NCBI GenBank assembly: GCA_009839585.1
Contig: VXPI01000296.1
Location: 1-21,277, forward strand
Direction: 5' to 3'
Length of the DNA: 21,277 nt
From: Gammaproteobacteria bacterium
Lineage (GTDB): Bacteria; Pseudomonadota; Gammaproteobacteria; Arenicellales; Poriferihabitantaceae
Numbering within the stretch: position 1 is the first letter of the stretch; the number at the start of each line of letters is the position of its first letter. The notes below the pieces were generated by a model, which saw only the letters and a list, made by a program, of their open reading frames with translations, did no database searches and had not been told where the DNA came from. The position numbers were made by a program, and so were the translations under genes. Shown here one piece after another: positions 1-7,331 of this stretch.

Positions 1-73
1 GCACGCCGTCCGCGCATGCCTGCCGCAGCCACGCGACCGTGTCCGGGGAAAACTGTTTCGTTCCTGTCTGCAT
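1..73 (-). CDS. Possible transposase / DUF4338-like N-terminus, cut by the left edge
   Basis: Read on the minus strand from an ATG at 73-71, 24 codons stay open to the window edge. The peptide contains QFSPDTVAWLRQACADG, which recalls the N-termini of some IS4-like transposases and of DUF4338 (DruA-like) proteins, where a short helical stretch of this kind precedes an arginine-rich segment. That likeness is from memory and rests on only 24 residues, so neither family nor function is established. No convincing Shine-Dalgarno sequence precedes the ATG; instead a 7-bp inverted repeat (70-76 with 86-92) overlaps the start. It lies on the same strand as the three reading frames to its right, which all look like mobile DNA. 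Confidence 0.25.
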   Translation of the reverse strand, partial: MQTGTKQFSPDTVAWLRQACADGV

Positions 74-92
74 GCCGAATAGTCTGGCATGC
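70..92. repeat. Perfect 7-bp inverted repeat, 9-nt loop
   Basis: GCATGCC at 70-76 pairs perfectly with GGCATGC at 86-92. It overlaps the start codon of the partial leftmost reading frame. It could be an operator, a hairpin occluding the start, or part of a mobile-element end; the sequence does not decide. Confidence 0.35.
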
Positions 93-105
93 CTCGCTTG
101 CGAAG

Positions 106-246
106 TCAAGTGTGTCTGGATGATAGGTCACGGGTGGACCGGGTCGGCACTGCCAGGGATGCCAGATGCCCAAGCCAAAGCGCGAAAGCCAAAACAGCTA
201 TAGCCACGAGCCACCTGTCGGACGGGAAAAGTTTCGGTTTCTTCAT
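106..246 (-). CDS. Small single-pass membrane peptide, 46 aa, function unknown
   Basis: ATG at 246-244 overlaps the stop of the preceding minus-strand gene in an ATGA arrangement (TGA at 245-243), the usual sign of translational coupling. The 46-codon product starts with MKKPKLF, has a short polar stretch, then a strongly hydrophobic run of about 20 residues (WLVAIAVLAFALWLGHLASL, residues 12-31) suited to one membrane span, and a polar arginine-containing tail; stop TGA at 108-106. Small membrane proteins of this type are common in phage and conjugative modules, including some holin-like or entry-exclusion proteins, but no family is recognisable. The coupling and the compositional pattern argue that it is real; the short length keeps confidence modest. 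Confidence 0.4.
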   Translation of the reverse strand: MKKPKLFPSDRWLVAIAVLAFALWLGHLASLAVPTRSTRDLSSRHT

Positions 247-551
247 TGTTCAGTCTCCGGTTGCTTGACATTTCCTTCCAGTCGTTCCCGGAAGATATCG
301 CTGTTGCCCAGGAAGTCCGGTTCCGGACCTCCTTCCATGAATGCGGTCATCTCGTCCCACATGTCCATTGCCCGCTTCTGGCGGGCGTGATTCTTCCGCA
401 CCTGCTCGTTCAGTGCCCGGATGTCCACCGGTTCTTGCGGCGGCGTGTAGAACTCCCCGCGGGCGTTGACCTCCTTCTGCACTCTCAGCACCCGGTGCTC
501 GTATGCGGTGCCGGGGTCTTGCTCTTTCGCGGACATCATGGCATTATTCAC
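243..551 (-). CDS. Hypothetical 102-aa charged protein in phage/mobile remnant region
   Basis: Minus-strand reading frame starting at GTG 551-549; ATG codons at 539-537 and 536-534 are alternative starts, the first lying about 8 nt after a GGTG-type ribosome site. The protein is hydrophilic, with a probable helix rich in K, R, E and M in the middle (around EQVRKNHARQKRAMDMWDEM) and an acidic C-terminus. No family is recognised. The frame is also open further upstream to a TGA at 662-660, so the true N-terminus could be missing or altered by a frameshift like those in the neighbouring remnant. It precedes, and is coupled by ATGA to, the small membrane peptide. Its place beside a broken phage head-protein domain suggests a prophage or mobile-element origin. 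Confidence 0.4.
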   Translation of the reverse strand: MNNAMMSAKEQDPGTAYEHRVLRVQKEVNARGEFYTPPQEPVDIRALNEQVRKNHARQKRAMDMWDEMTAFMEGGPEPDFLGNSDIFRERLEGNVKQPETEQ

Positions 552-659
552 CCAGCCGACGGGTAGGCCGGGTAATTTGTCGTCTCCCGGTAGATGGTAT
601 TCCTTTAGGAGTTTCGAACTGCATCGAGGGTCGCGTCTCGTCCCGTCGGCATTCTTCCT

Positions 660-1115
660 TCATTGCCGCAGATCCCCGTCTAGAAGCACATACCGCTTTT
701 GACGAAATTGAACTGCATCAACATATCCTGCCGTCCGGAAGCTGTTGAACGTTTGGGTAACGCCCTCCTGCTTTCCTTCCAGTTGATCCGGAACACCAGC
801 TTGCCCAGGCGTCCGTTGCCGTCCGCGCTGTCGAACACGTAGATCAAGGAATTCCCGTCTTTCCGGGCATCCAGCAGCACGGCCTTCGGCTCGGTGATGA
901 TCTCCGGGATCCGCTCGATGTCGGTCCATGGCAGCCTCTGTCCGCGTTTTTCCTTCAGCTCCCTCCATACATGATCGATCTCGTTTTCCTCGTGAACAGG
1001 ACCGCGCTGTCCAGACGGTAGTCCTGGTCAACGAGGGTTCCCTGGATTTCCGGCGTAACCACCCCGGTCGGAAACTGGTTTCCTGCCTGTTTCGTTCAGC
1101 CACAAAGGGCTATCT
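660..1115 (-). pseudogene. Frameshifted remnant resembling a phage MuF-type / PBECR nuclease-like C-terminal domain
   Basis: No single frame codes for the whole protein, but three minus-strand frames join into one plausible domain. About 1090-966 gives TPEIQGTLVDQDYRLDSAVLF; about 1000-760 in another frame gives LPWTDIERIPEIITEP, then KAVLLDARK and LVFRINWK; about 760-660 in a third gives VTQTFNSFRTAGYVDAVQF and RYVLLDG. The order LDS..LF, then W..I..IPEII..P.AVLLD, then LIYVFD, LVF.INWK and TAGYV matches, from memory, the nuclease-like domains (phage-Barnase-EndoU-ColicinE5/D-RelE superfamily) at the C-terminus of Mu gpF-like head proteins. At least two frame changes and the missing N-terminal head-morphogenesis part make it a pseudogene. 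It ends in the AT-rich junction before the regulator. The family call is tentative; the broken coding is clear. Confidence 0.5.
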
Positions 1116-1211
1116 CTTTGTAACTCCCCGATTCATATTGAAAAGCATGACTGCTTGGCGCCGATAGGGAAGTGATCGGTTAAAAAACATTAATAATCAA
1201 TTTATTACTTG

Positions 1212-1239
1212 TTCAGCAATCCAACAACCCGCTGTTGAA
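1212..1239. repeat. Imperfect inverted repeat in the AT-rich junction
   Basis: TTCAGCA at 1212-1218 pairs with TGTTGAA at 1233-1239 (seven pairs, one G-U). It lies between the mobile remnant and the regulator promoter. It might be the end of a transcript or an operator half. Nothing else in 1120-1250 looks like a gene. Confidence 0.25.
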
Positions 1240-1253
1240 TGGGTGAGGATAAA

Positions 1254-1272
1254 AATATTTCCGAAATATTGC
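1254..1272 (+). promoter_or_regulatory. Operator-like palindrome, copy 1
   Basis: AATATTTC-C-GAAATATT is a perfect 17-bp palindrome with one central base (1254-1270), followed by GC. It overlaps the expected -35 position (1259-1264) of the promoter whose -10 is at 1282-1287. The next copy starts exactly 40 bp downstream. Its position just before a LacI-family gene suggests autoregulation by that protein (inference). Confidence 0.6.
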
Positions 1273-1287
1273 GCAAAAATATATAAT
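1259..1287 (+). promoter_or_regulatory. Candidate promoter of the LacI-family regulator
   Basis: A consensus TATAAT -10 box is at 1282-1287. Seventeen bases upstream lies TTCCGA (1259-1264), a weak -35 match embedded in operator copy 1. Transcription would begin near 1294, at the left edge of operator copy 2, so both palindromes are placed to block polymerase. The leader to the TTG start would be about 87 nt and contains a hairpin at 1311-1335. Confidence 0.5.
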
Positions 1288-1293
1288 TGTGGT

Positions 1294-1312
1294 AATATTT
1301 CCGAAATTTTGC
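1294..1312 (+). promoter_or_regulatory. Operator-like palindrome, copy 2
   Basis: AATATTTCCGAAATTTTGC matches copy 1 in 18 of 19 positions; a single T for A change makes the palindrome imperfect. Start-to-start spacing from copy 1 is 40 bp, close to four helical turns, which would put both sites on about the same DNA face. It overlaps the predicted transcription start. Confidence 0.6.
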
Positions 1313-1335
1313 AGAAAGATGAAACTGCTTTCTGC
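1311..1335 (+). repeat. 8-bp hairpin in the regulator leader
   Basis: GCAGAAAG (1311-1318) and CTTTCTGC (1328-1335) form a perfect 8-bp stem with a 9-nt loop. It lies in the predicted untranslated leader, 45 nt before the TTG start. There is no following T-run, so it is not a standard terminator; a role in transcript stability or translation is possible. Confidence 0.35.
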
Positions 1336-1380
1336 CTGAATTGTCGATTCAGCATGTCATTTATTTGAGGATTAGCAGGA

Positions 1381-2421
1381 TTGTCAGAACGAATTACACT
1401 GCGAAATATCGCAGATGCTGCAGGAGTTTCCGAATCTACAGCCTCACGAGCACTTGCGGGAAGCGGTCAGCTTGCTGACTCAACGCGCAGCAAGATTATG
1501 GATGCTGCAGACAGGCTCGGGTACCAAAGTCCAAGTCGAAAGATTCAGTTAAGCCAAACGGCATCGTTTGACCGTAGGGGGATTGTTGGGGTTGTTGTAG
1601 CGGCTTTACACAATTCCTTTTATCCCTATCTGGTTGATCGGTTGCATGACGAACTTGATGATCTGGGGTTCGACATGGTGCTCATTATTGACGAGGTAAC
1701 TCGCGATAGAGCAAGTCGAAAATTACGAAGCCTAATTGACACATTGGATGGAGTGGTCGTGACTACAGCAACAATTGGCTCGCCTATGGTGGAATTTCTG
1801 AAAGATAGCCAAAAACCAACAGTACTCGCGATCCGATCAAACATGAGGGATAACGTTCCCGTTACCGAGAGCGACAATTTCATGGCAGGCGTCGAGGCAC
1901 TCCGACACCTGGTTTCTCTAGGGCATCGGCGGATCGGGTTCTTGATGGGTCCAGATACTACTTCAACCACGATAGGGCGACTCAAAGGTGCAAAGTCCGT
2001 TTTGCACGATTGCGGTATTGAACTGGATGAGCGCCTGCTATTTCACACTGAATTTACTCACGAAGGCGGGTATTCAGCATGTATGCAGCTGTTACGGCTG
2101 TCTTCTCCTCCAACCGCCATGTTCTGTGCCAATGATGTGATTGCGGTGGGTGCTCTGGAAGCAACTCAAAAAATGGGGTTGCGTGTTCCGCAGGATATTT
2201 CGGTAATTGGCGTCGATGACATCCCCATGGAAAGTTGGGAGATGATTTCTCTAACAACAATCCGTCAACCGATCGGAGAAATCGGCAGTATGGCGGCAAA
2301 ACTCATTTCTGAAGCCATCAGAAAGGGCTCTATCAGCCAGCCAAAGAACTACATCTTTCCTACCAGTTTGGTAGTGCGCTCAACAACAGGACCTGTTTCA
2401 GGTGGTGAAAAAGCCGAGTAA
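1381..2421 (+). CDS. LacI/PurR-family transcriptional regulator
   Basis: 346 aa, the usual length for a LacI-family repressor. Residues about 5-50 form the helix-turn-helix and hinge (ITLRNIADAAGVSESTASRAL, then LGYQ); the remainder is a periplasmic-binding-protein-like effector domain with typical segments GIVGVVVAALHNSFYPYLV, HLVSLGHRRIGFLMGP, AMFCANDVIAVGAL and ISVIGVDDIPMESW. The start must be TTG at 1381: an in-frame TGA lies at 1366-1368, no ATG or GTG lies between, and the DNA-binding domain begins within five residues. GAGGA at 1367-1371 supplies the ribosome site. It lies directly before, and in the direction of, the ThDP enzyme and importer genes, so it most likely senses the imported compound or a product of it. 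The twin palindromes upstream suggest it controls its own promoter. The effector is unknown. Confidence 0.93.
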   Translation: MSERITLRNIADAAGVSESTASRALAGSGQLADSTRSKIMDAADRLGYQSPSRKIQLSQTASFDRRGIVGVVVAALHNSFYPYLVDRLHDELDDLGFDMVLIIDEVTRDRASRKLRSLIDTLDGVVVTTATIGSPMVEFLKDSQKPTVLAIRSNMRDNVPVTESDNFMAGVEALRHLVSLGHRRIGFLMGPDTTSTTIGRLKGAKSVLHDCGIELDERLLFHTEFTHEGGYSACMQLLRLSSPPTAMFCANDVIAVGALEATQKMGLRVPQDISVIGVDDIPMESWEMISLTTIRQPIGEIGSMAAKLISEAIRKGSISQPKNYIFPTSLVVRSTTGPVSGGEKAE

Positions 2422-2458
2422 ATGAAACTCCACGTGAAGAACAAACGTGAGAATTCCT

Positions 2459-2471
2459 TAACCATTGGTTA
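2459..2471. promoter_or_regulatory. Small perfect palindrome upstream of the ThDP gene
   Basis: TAACCA-T-TGGTTA (2459-2471) is a perfect odd palindrome ending 5 bases before the AGAGGT ribosome site of the next gene. Its sequence differs from the two AATATTTC palindromes, so it may be a site for another factor or chance. Confidence 0.25.
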
Positions 2472-2490
2472 TTTATAGAGGTAATTGAAT

Positions 2491-4353
2491 ATGAAAACGG
2501 TCGGTCACCTTATCGGGCGCACCCTCAAGGCATATGGCATTCCTTATGTCACGGGAATCCCCGGACACGGTAATTGGAATCTAATTGATGCATTTAACGA
2601 TCCGGGTTCGGATATTCCGGTTGTTCAGGTAATGCACGAACAAGCGGCTGTTCATATTGCAGATGCTCACTTTCGAGTAACCGGTCATCTGCTTGCAAGC
2701 TGCACTTCCATTGGTCCGGGCGCAACGAACACGATTATGGCATTGGCCAATGCCTACTGTGATTCGACATCCCTGTTATTGATCACGGGGGCATCTTCAA
2801 CGCATATGCGTGGTCATGGCGTAATGCAGGAGCTTGATCGTGAAAATACGCCAGACTTCACCAAGGTCACAGAACATGTCACCAAGCGCAATTTTGACAT
2901 GATAACCGCAGATAGTGCGCCGTTTATTTTGCATCGTGCCTTCAATTCGATGATGACCGGTCGTCCCGGACCCGTGCATGTCAACATTCCCCTTGATGTT
3001 CAATCGGCCGAAACGGACATTGAGTATCAAGAATTGTCTAAGCGTATGCCAACTGGCCGCCAGCGGGCGGATAGCCTGGCAATTGAGCAAGCTATCCAGC
3101 TTCTATTGAAGGCCGAGCGTCCCTGTATAGTGGCCGGAGGTGGAGCGATTACCTCAAATGCCAGTACTCAACTAAGGCGGGTGGTTGAGCGGCTGGGCAT
3201 TCCAGTCGTATTTACCTGGAATGGCAAGGGTTGTTTACCCGAAGATCATCCGATGAATGCCGGAACCGTAGGCTGGCCAGGTAGTTTGACTGGCAATACC
3301 ATGGCGAAAGAGGCCGATGTGGTGATGTCTCTGGGTTGCAAATTCACCGATTGGTCATCTTCATCCTGGAGAAAAGGAGTAAGTTTCTCTATTCCGGAAA
3401 GCAAGTTGATTCACGTGGATATCGATCCACGCGAGATTGGCAAGAACTACCCGGTGGAAGTAGGTATTGTTGCCGATATTGCTCTTGCATTGGAGGATCT
3501 CGACGCCGGAATTTCAGACGATCAGGCACAAAAGTCCTATCAGCGGCGAACACTCCAGCACGACGGTTTGGTCAAGCTCTGGGCTGAATTTAATCGACTC
3601 ATGGAGCCGCGACGTTCCCATCACAAGATTCCAACCACGATGTTGACCACACTACGGGAATTGCGCAAGGTTCTGCCTCGTAACGGAATAGTGACCGTGG
3701 GGTCGGGTCATCCTCAGAGTTCTACCAAGCAGGATTTTCCGGTTTACGAGCCTCGTACTCATATCACCCCAGGCAGTTATTCGCCCATGGGGTTTGCGCT
3801 ACCTGCAGCCATTGCAGCCAAGCTTGCCAAACCTGAATCTCCAGTAGTGTGCATTATTGGGGATGGTGATTTCATGATGTGCGTACAGGAACTTGCAACC
3901 TGTGTTGCATATGACATTGCGGTCGTATTTTTAATACTGAATAACGCAGGCTATATCTCTATTCGAGATGGGCAGGACGCACTCATGGGCCGAAACATCA
4001 TGTCAGAGTTTTCTTTGCCAGGAGACACTAATGAACCCTATTCAGTGCAGTTTCCGGCATTGGCCAAATCCTTCGGTGTGGATTTCGCAACTCAGGTCCA
4101 GAGCGTTGATGAAATCGGCACGTCCATCAAGGCGGCACTGGCTAGCGGGGGGCCGGCACTCGTGGAAGTTCCGATCACAAGGGATGTCAGCATTGCCGCG
4201 GCGAATGTTGTGGGATGGTGGGATTTTCCTCCAGTTCCAACTGCACCCCAGGCAGTGCTTGATGATTATGCCGCTGGATTTGAATCCGAACAGCATCAAG
4301 GTCGCGACACGTCAAATGTCGATCTTGTTAATGCCGAGGGTGCTGTCGGCTGA
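2491..4353 (+). CDS. ThDP-dependent enzyme, acetolactate synthase large-subunit type, substrate unknown
   Basis: 620 aa from ATG 2491, chosen over an in-frame TTG at 2485 because AGAGGT (2477-2482) sits 8 nt before it. The three-domain layout of ThDP enzymes is clear. The N-terminal pyrimidine-binding domain has the cofactor-activating glutamate in VMHEQAA (Glu-50) and GPGATNTIMALANAY. The middle domain includes IVAGGGAI and VDIDPREIG. The C-terminal diphosphate-binding domain has the Mg/ThDP motif from GDG (457-459) to NN (484-485). It resembles acetolactate synthase more than sulfoacetaldehyde acetyltransferase or IolD. No small regulatory ilvN/H subunit follows, so a biosynthetic role is unlikely. 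The C-terminus runs about 40 residues past the core. Lying between a LacI regulator and an importer, it probably acts in catabolism, cleaving or condensing a 2-oxo acid or aldehyde; the substrate is inference only. Confidence 0.88.
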   Translation: MKTVGHLIGRTLKAYGIPYVTGIPGHGNWNLIDAFNDPGSDIPVVQVMHEQAAVHIADAHFRVTGHLLASCTSIGPGATNTIMALANAYCDSTSLLLITGASSTHMRGHGVMQELDRENTPDFTKVTEHVTKRNFDMITADSAPFILHRAFNSMMTGRPGPVHVNIPLDVQSAETDIEYQELSKRMPTGRQRADSLAIEQAIQLLLKAERPCIVAGGGAITSNASTQLRRVVERLGIPVVFTWNGKGCLPEDHPMNAGTVGWPGSLTGNTMAKEADVVMSLGCKFTDWSSSSWRKGVSFSIPESKLIHVDIDPREIGKNYPVEVGIVADIALALEDLDAGISDDQAQKSYQRRTLQHDGLVKLWAEFNRLMEPRRSHHKIPTTMLTTLRELRKVLPRNGIVTVGSGHPQSSTKQDFPVYEPRTHITPGSYSPMGFALPAAIAAKLAKPESPVVCIIGDGDFMMCVQELATCVAYDIAVVFLILNNAGYISIRDGQDALMGRNIMSEFSLPGDTNEPYSVQFPALAKSFGVDFATQVQSVDEIGTSIKAALASGGPALVEVPITRDVSIAAANVVGWWDFPPVPTAPQAVLDDYAAGFESEQHQGRDTSNVDLVNAEGAVG

Positions 4354-4410
4354 ACACCCAAATACTAAAACAAGATTTTTTCAAACCAAAAACATATAGG
4401 AGAATTTACG

Positions 4411-5544
4411 ATGAAACAATTTTTCAGAACTTTGCTGTTTGGAGTAGCCATTGGGGTCGCTCCGGTAATGACCATGGCTGATGGCTATGATGGACTTCCA
4501 CGAACTTTCCTGTGGAACCCGAACTTCAATGAAGTCATTGACACGTCCAGTTATGCTGGCGATGGCCCATTCACGATTGGTTTTTCAAACGCCTCTCAAG
4601 GAGATGGCTGGTTAGGCACATTCTATCACTCTGTTCAATACGGGGTATCGGAGAACCTGGACAAAATAGGCCGGTTCATTGTTACCGATGCAAACGGTGA
4701 TCCGACCAAACAAATTTCCGATATTCAGGATTTGCTAGAGCAGGGAATTGACTTGCTACTGGTCAATCCAGCTACCGCTGATGCACTTGACCCGATCCTG
4801 GGCCGCACGATGCGCCGCGGCGTACCGGTAGTTACCGTGGCTCGTCGTGTAGAAAGCGACAGCAGTTTTGTCAGTTTTGTTACTGCGTCCGATACTGCGT
4901 TAGCCAGAATGAGTGCTACCTGGATGGCTGAAACGCTTAACGGCAAGGGTCGCGTTGTCCTGTTGCCAGGTCTTGCGGGTGCCAGTCCTGCAGAGATGCG
5001 ATTGCAGGCTGCCAAGGAAGTGTTTGCACAGTTTCCCGGCATTGAGATTATTGACACACAATATACCGGGTGGAGTCCTGCGAACGGCCGGCAAATCATG
5101 GCGGCAATCATTCAAAGAGAAGGTGCCGGCAATATTGATGGGGTCTGGGCGGATTCTGGACTTCAGGGTTCAGGTTCTGTTGAAGCATTTATTGGAGCAG
5201 GGGTTACGGGTGCTGACATCCCTCCCCATACCGGAGGAGATTTGAATGGCATGTATCAACTCGCTCATGAAAACGGATTTCCATTCGCTGGAATTGATTA
5301 TACCCCTTCGATTGGCGCTGCTGCCGTGCACCTTTCGGTGGATGTTCTGGAAGGTACTCCTGTACCGCAAAGGCTGGATGTGAATTTCCAGGTAGTCATC
5401 TCCCCCGGACATGAAACGCGTTCGATATCTGCAGATGTTCTGTTGCCCGATTATGTGGCGATGGACCGACCAGGTGAATTAATCATGGGTAGCGGAATTC
5501 CGGACTATGACCCAACCAGCTTCTCAGTTGAACTGCCAAACTAA
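4411..5544 (+). CDS. Periplasmic substrate-binding protein of a ribose-type ABC importer
   Basis: 377 aa with a clear signal peptide (residues 1-23, cleavage likely after TMA before DGYDG), hence periplasmic. The fold is that of the type-I sugar-binding proteins (RbsB-like, Peripla_BP_4): the first strand FTIGFSNASQGDGW is followed by a helix, then DPTKQISDIQDLLEQGIDLLLVNP, GVPVVTVARRV, GKGRVVLLPG and AAVHLSVDVLEGTPVP. AGGAGA at 4398-4403 is a strong ribosome site 7 nt before the ATG. It follows the ThDP gene by 57 nt and is followed by a strong terminator, the usual way to make more binding protein than membrane components. The ligand cannot be read from sequence; this class binds sugars, polyols, AI-2-like and other small polar compounds. 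Confidence 0.9.
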   Translation: MKQFFRTLLFGVAIGVAPVMTMADGYDGLPRTFLWNPNFNEVIDTSSYAGDGPFTIGFSNASQGDGWLGTFYHSVQYGVSENLDKIGRFIVTDANGDPTKQISDIQDLLEQGIDLLLVNPATADALDPILGRTMRRGVPVVTVARRVESDSSFVSFVTASDTALARMSATWMAETLNGKGRVVLLPGLAGASPAEMRLQAAKEVFAQFPGIEIIDTQYTGWSPANGRQIMAAIIQREGAGNIDGVWADSGLQGSGSVEAFIGAGVTGADIPPHTGGDLNGMYQLAHENGFPFAGIDYTPSIGAAAVHLSVDVLEGTPVPQRLDVNFQVVISPGHETRSISADVLLPDYVAMDRPGELIMGSGIPDYDPTSFSVELPN

Positions 5545-5591
5545 TTGAAGAGCAACAAAAAATAGTCGGTTGCTTTCTTTTGTTGGTGTTT

Positions 5592-5637
5592 GGGCATAAA
5601 CTGTGGATTACTTCCTCCGCAGTTTATGCCCTTTTTT
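5592..5637 (+). terminator. Strong intrinsic terminator between binding protein and importer genes
   Basis: GGGCATAAACTG (5592-5603) pairs perfectly over 12 bp with CAGTTTATGCCC (5620-5631), followed by six T residues. It lies 47 bases after the binding-protein stop codon. Read-through would supply the lower amount of ATPase and permease transcript. Confidence 0.88.
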
Positions 5638-5811
5638 CCGCCAACTGCTTTTGGTCCCGTTTCTTGAGTTGCCTAGGGGATTCTGAACCACTAAATCGTT
5701 TGCGCGTTTCAAAGTGGCCCGAAGGCAAGGAGTAAGCGCAAGAATCCAGTAACGACCAGATTCACATGAGTTGGTGCTTTTTATCGGCCTTTGAAATCAA
5801 ATGGGCACACA
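5638..5811. other. Intergenic stretch without a recognisable gene
   Basis: No coding frame with a ribosome site and no convincing -35/-10 pair was seen between the terminator and the ATPase. The importer ATPase therefore depends on read-through or on a promoter of a kind I cannot recognise by eye. Confidence 0.4.
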
Positions 5812-7320
5812 ATGATCAGGCTTGATGGTATCAGCAAGATCTTCCCCGGTGTCAAATCACTGGATAACGTCACTTTTGAATCTGTAGCTGGTGAAGTTCA
5901 CGCATTGCTTGGCGAGAACGGAGCGGGCAAGTCGACGCTGATCAAGACTGTCTCAGGTGCATATATCCCGGATGAAGGCACGATCCATTTCGACGGAAAG
6001 AAACGCAAGTGGAACTCTCCAAAGGAAGCCAAGGATGCGGGCATACATATTATTTACCAGGAGCTTGTACTGTTTCACGAACTATCGGTGGCTGAAAATA
6101 TATTCATTGGGAAGGCCCCGCTTACGCGTTTTGGAACTATTGACTACAAGACCATGTATGAACGAGCGGATGAAATCCTTGATCGATTAGGCCATCATAT
6201 AAACGTACAGGCACTGGTTAAAAGCCTCAGCGTTGCAGACCAGCAGATGGTGGAAATCGCCAAGGCACTTGTCGGGGAGACAAAATTGCTGGTGCTTGAT
6301 GAGCCAACCGCAGTGATTTCAGGCCGTGAGGCCGAGCTTCTGTTCGAGCGAATCAAGCTGTTGCGGGATGAGGGGGTATGTATCATTTATATTTCACATC
6401 GGTTGGAGGAGATATTTTCGATTGCCGATCGGGTGACTGTGCTCAAAGACGGGCAACTTGTTGGTACCCGGAGTATTGAAGAGCTGGACCGCGATCAATT
6501 GGTCGGGATGATGGTGGGGCGCGAGTTGAAGGATATCTTTCCTCCCAAACGAATACCTTCCCTAGAGGCTGCCCCTGTCTTGACCGTCCGCAATTTATGT
6601 GCCCTGCCTAAGGTCAGGGATGTTTCGTTCGATCTGCATGCCGGTGAAATCCTGGGGATTGCCGGGTTGGTAGGGGCTGGGCGCTCTGAAGTGGCACATG
6701 CAGTGTTTGGCTCAATACCGCGGTCATCGGGTACGGTATCTTTAGGTTCCGAGGACTTTAACACACCCTCACCACGCGCGTCCATTGATCGAGGGCTCGG
6801 GTTCTTGACTGAAGATCGCAAGGAAGAGGGTCTGATGATGTTGCTTGATACATCAGCGAACATCTCGGCTCCTGTCTTGCCAGAGTTCACCACGGCTACA
6901 GGTCTTGATCGGGCACATGAAATTCAGGTTGCCAGGGATGAGATTGACCGCTTTCGAATTGCAGTACCGGGCCCCGAAAGTGGTGTGAGTAAACTCTCAG
7001 GAGGCAATCAACAGAAAGTACTGTTTGGACGTTGGACGAGGGCATGTCGAAGAGTGTTGATTCTTGATGAGCCAACGCGGGGTATTGATGTCGGCGCCAA
7101 AGTTGAAATCTACGAAATTATCCGCCAACTGGCTGATGATGGTTTAGGCATCCTGCTGATCTCGTCCGAACTTCCGGAAATCGTTGGACTCTGCACTCGC
7201 GTTTTAGTAATGCGGGAAGGATTTGTTACTGGTGAAGTAGAAGGCTCCCGGATTGTTGAGGAAACAATCATGAGGTACGCTACTGCCGAGAGAGAAAGCG
7301 CGGCACTTGATGTTGCCTAG
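5812..7320 (+). CDS. Ribose-type ABC importer, dual ATPase (RbsA/XylG-like)
   Basis: 502 aa from ATG 5812; an in-frame TTG at 5791 would add seven residues, and neither has a strong ribosome site. Two fused ABC domains are plain. Domain 1 has Walker A GENGAGKST, Q-loop YQELVLFHELSVAENIF, a variant signature LSVADQQMVEIAKAL and Walker B LLVLDEPTAV. Domain 2 has the degenerate Walker A GLVGAGRSE typical of RbsA/MglA proteins, then signature LSGGNQQKV and RVLILDEPTRGIDVGAK. The protein would hydrolyse ATP at the inner face of the membrane to drive the two permeases that follow 11 nt downstream. Length and the degenerate second P-loop match the carbohydrate-uptake family 2 of ABC importers. Confidence 0.95.
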   Translation: MIRLDGISKIFPGVKSLDNVTFESVAGEVHALLGENGAGKSTLIKTVSGAYIPDEGTIHFDGKKRKWNSPKEAKDAGIHIIYQELVLFHELSVAENIFIGKAPLTRFGTIDYKTMYERADEILDRLGHHINVQALVKSLSVADQQMVEIAKALVGETKLLVLDEPTAVISGREAELLFERIKLLRDEGVCIIYISHRLEEIFSIADRVTVLKDGQLVGTRSIEELDRDQLVGMMVGRELKDIFPPKRIPSLEAAPVLTVRNLCALPKVRDVSFDLHAGEILGIAGLVGAGRSEVAHAVFGSIPRSSGTVSLGSEDFNTPSPRASIDRGLGFLTEDRKEEGLMMLLDTSANISAPVLPEFTTATGLDRAHEIQVARDEIDRFRIAVPGPESGVSKLSGGNQQKVLFGRWTRACRRVLILDEPTRGIDVGAKVEIYEIIRQLADDGLGILLISSELPEIVGLCTRVLVMREGFVTGEVEGSRIVEETIMRYATAERESAALDVA

Positions 7321-7331
7321 GTATTGATCAA

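Noticed and set aside
567..626. 26-codon minus-strand frame starting MQFETPKGIP
   Set aside because: No ribosome site and no family; in a region with frameshifts it is more likely a fragment. Too little to support a gene.
2491..4353. Assignment of the ThDP enzyme as sulfoacetaldehyde acetyltransferase (Xsc) or IolD
   Set aside because: The Xsc-type N-terminus and its motifs are absent, the IolD-specific segments do not match, and the closest remembered pattern is the acetolactate synthase large subunit.
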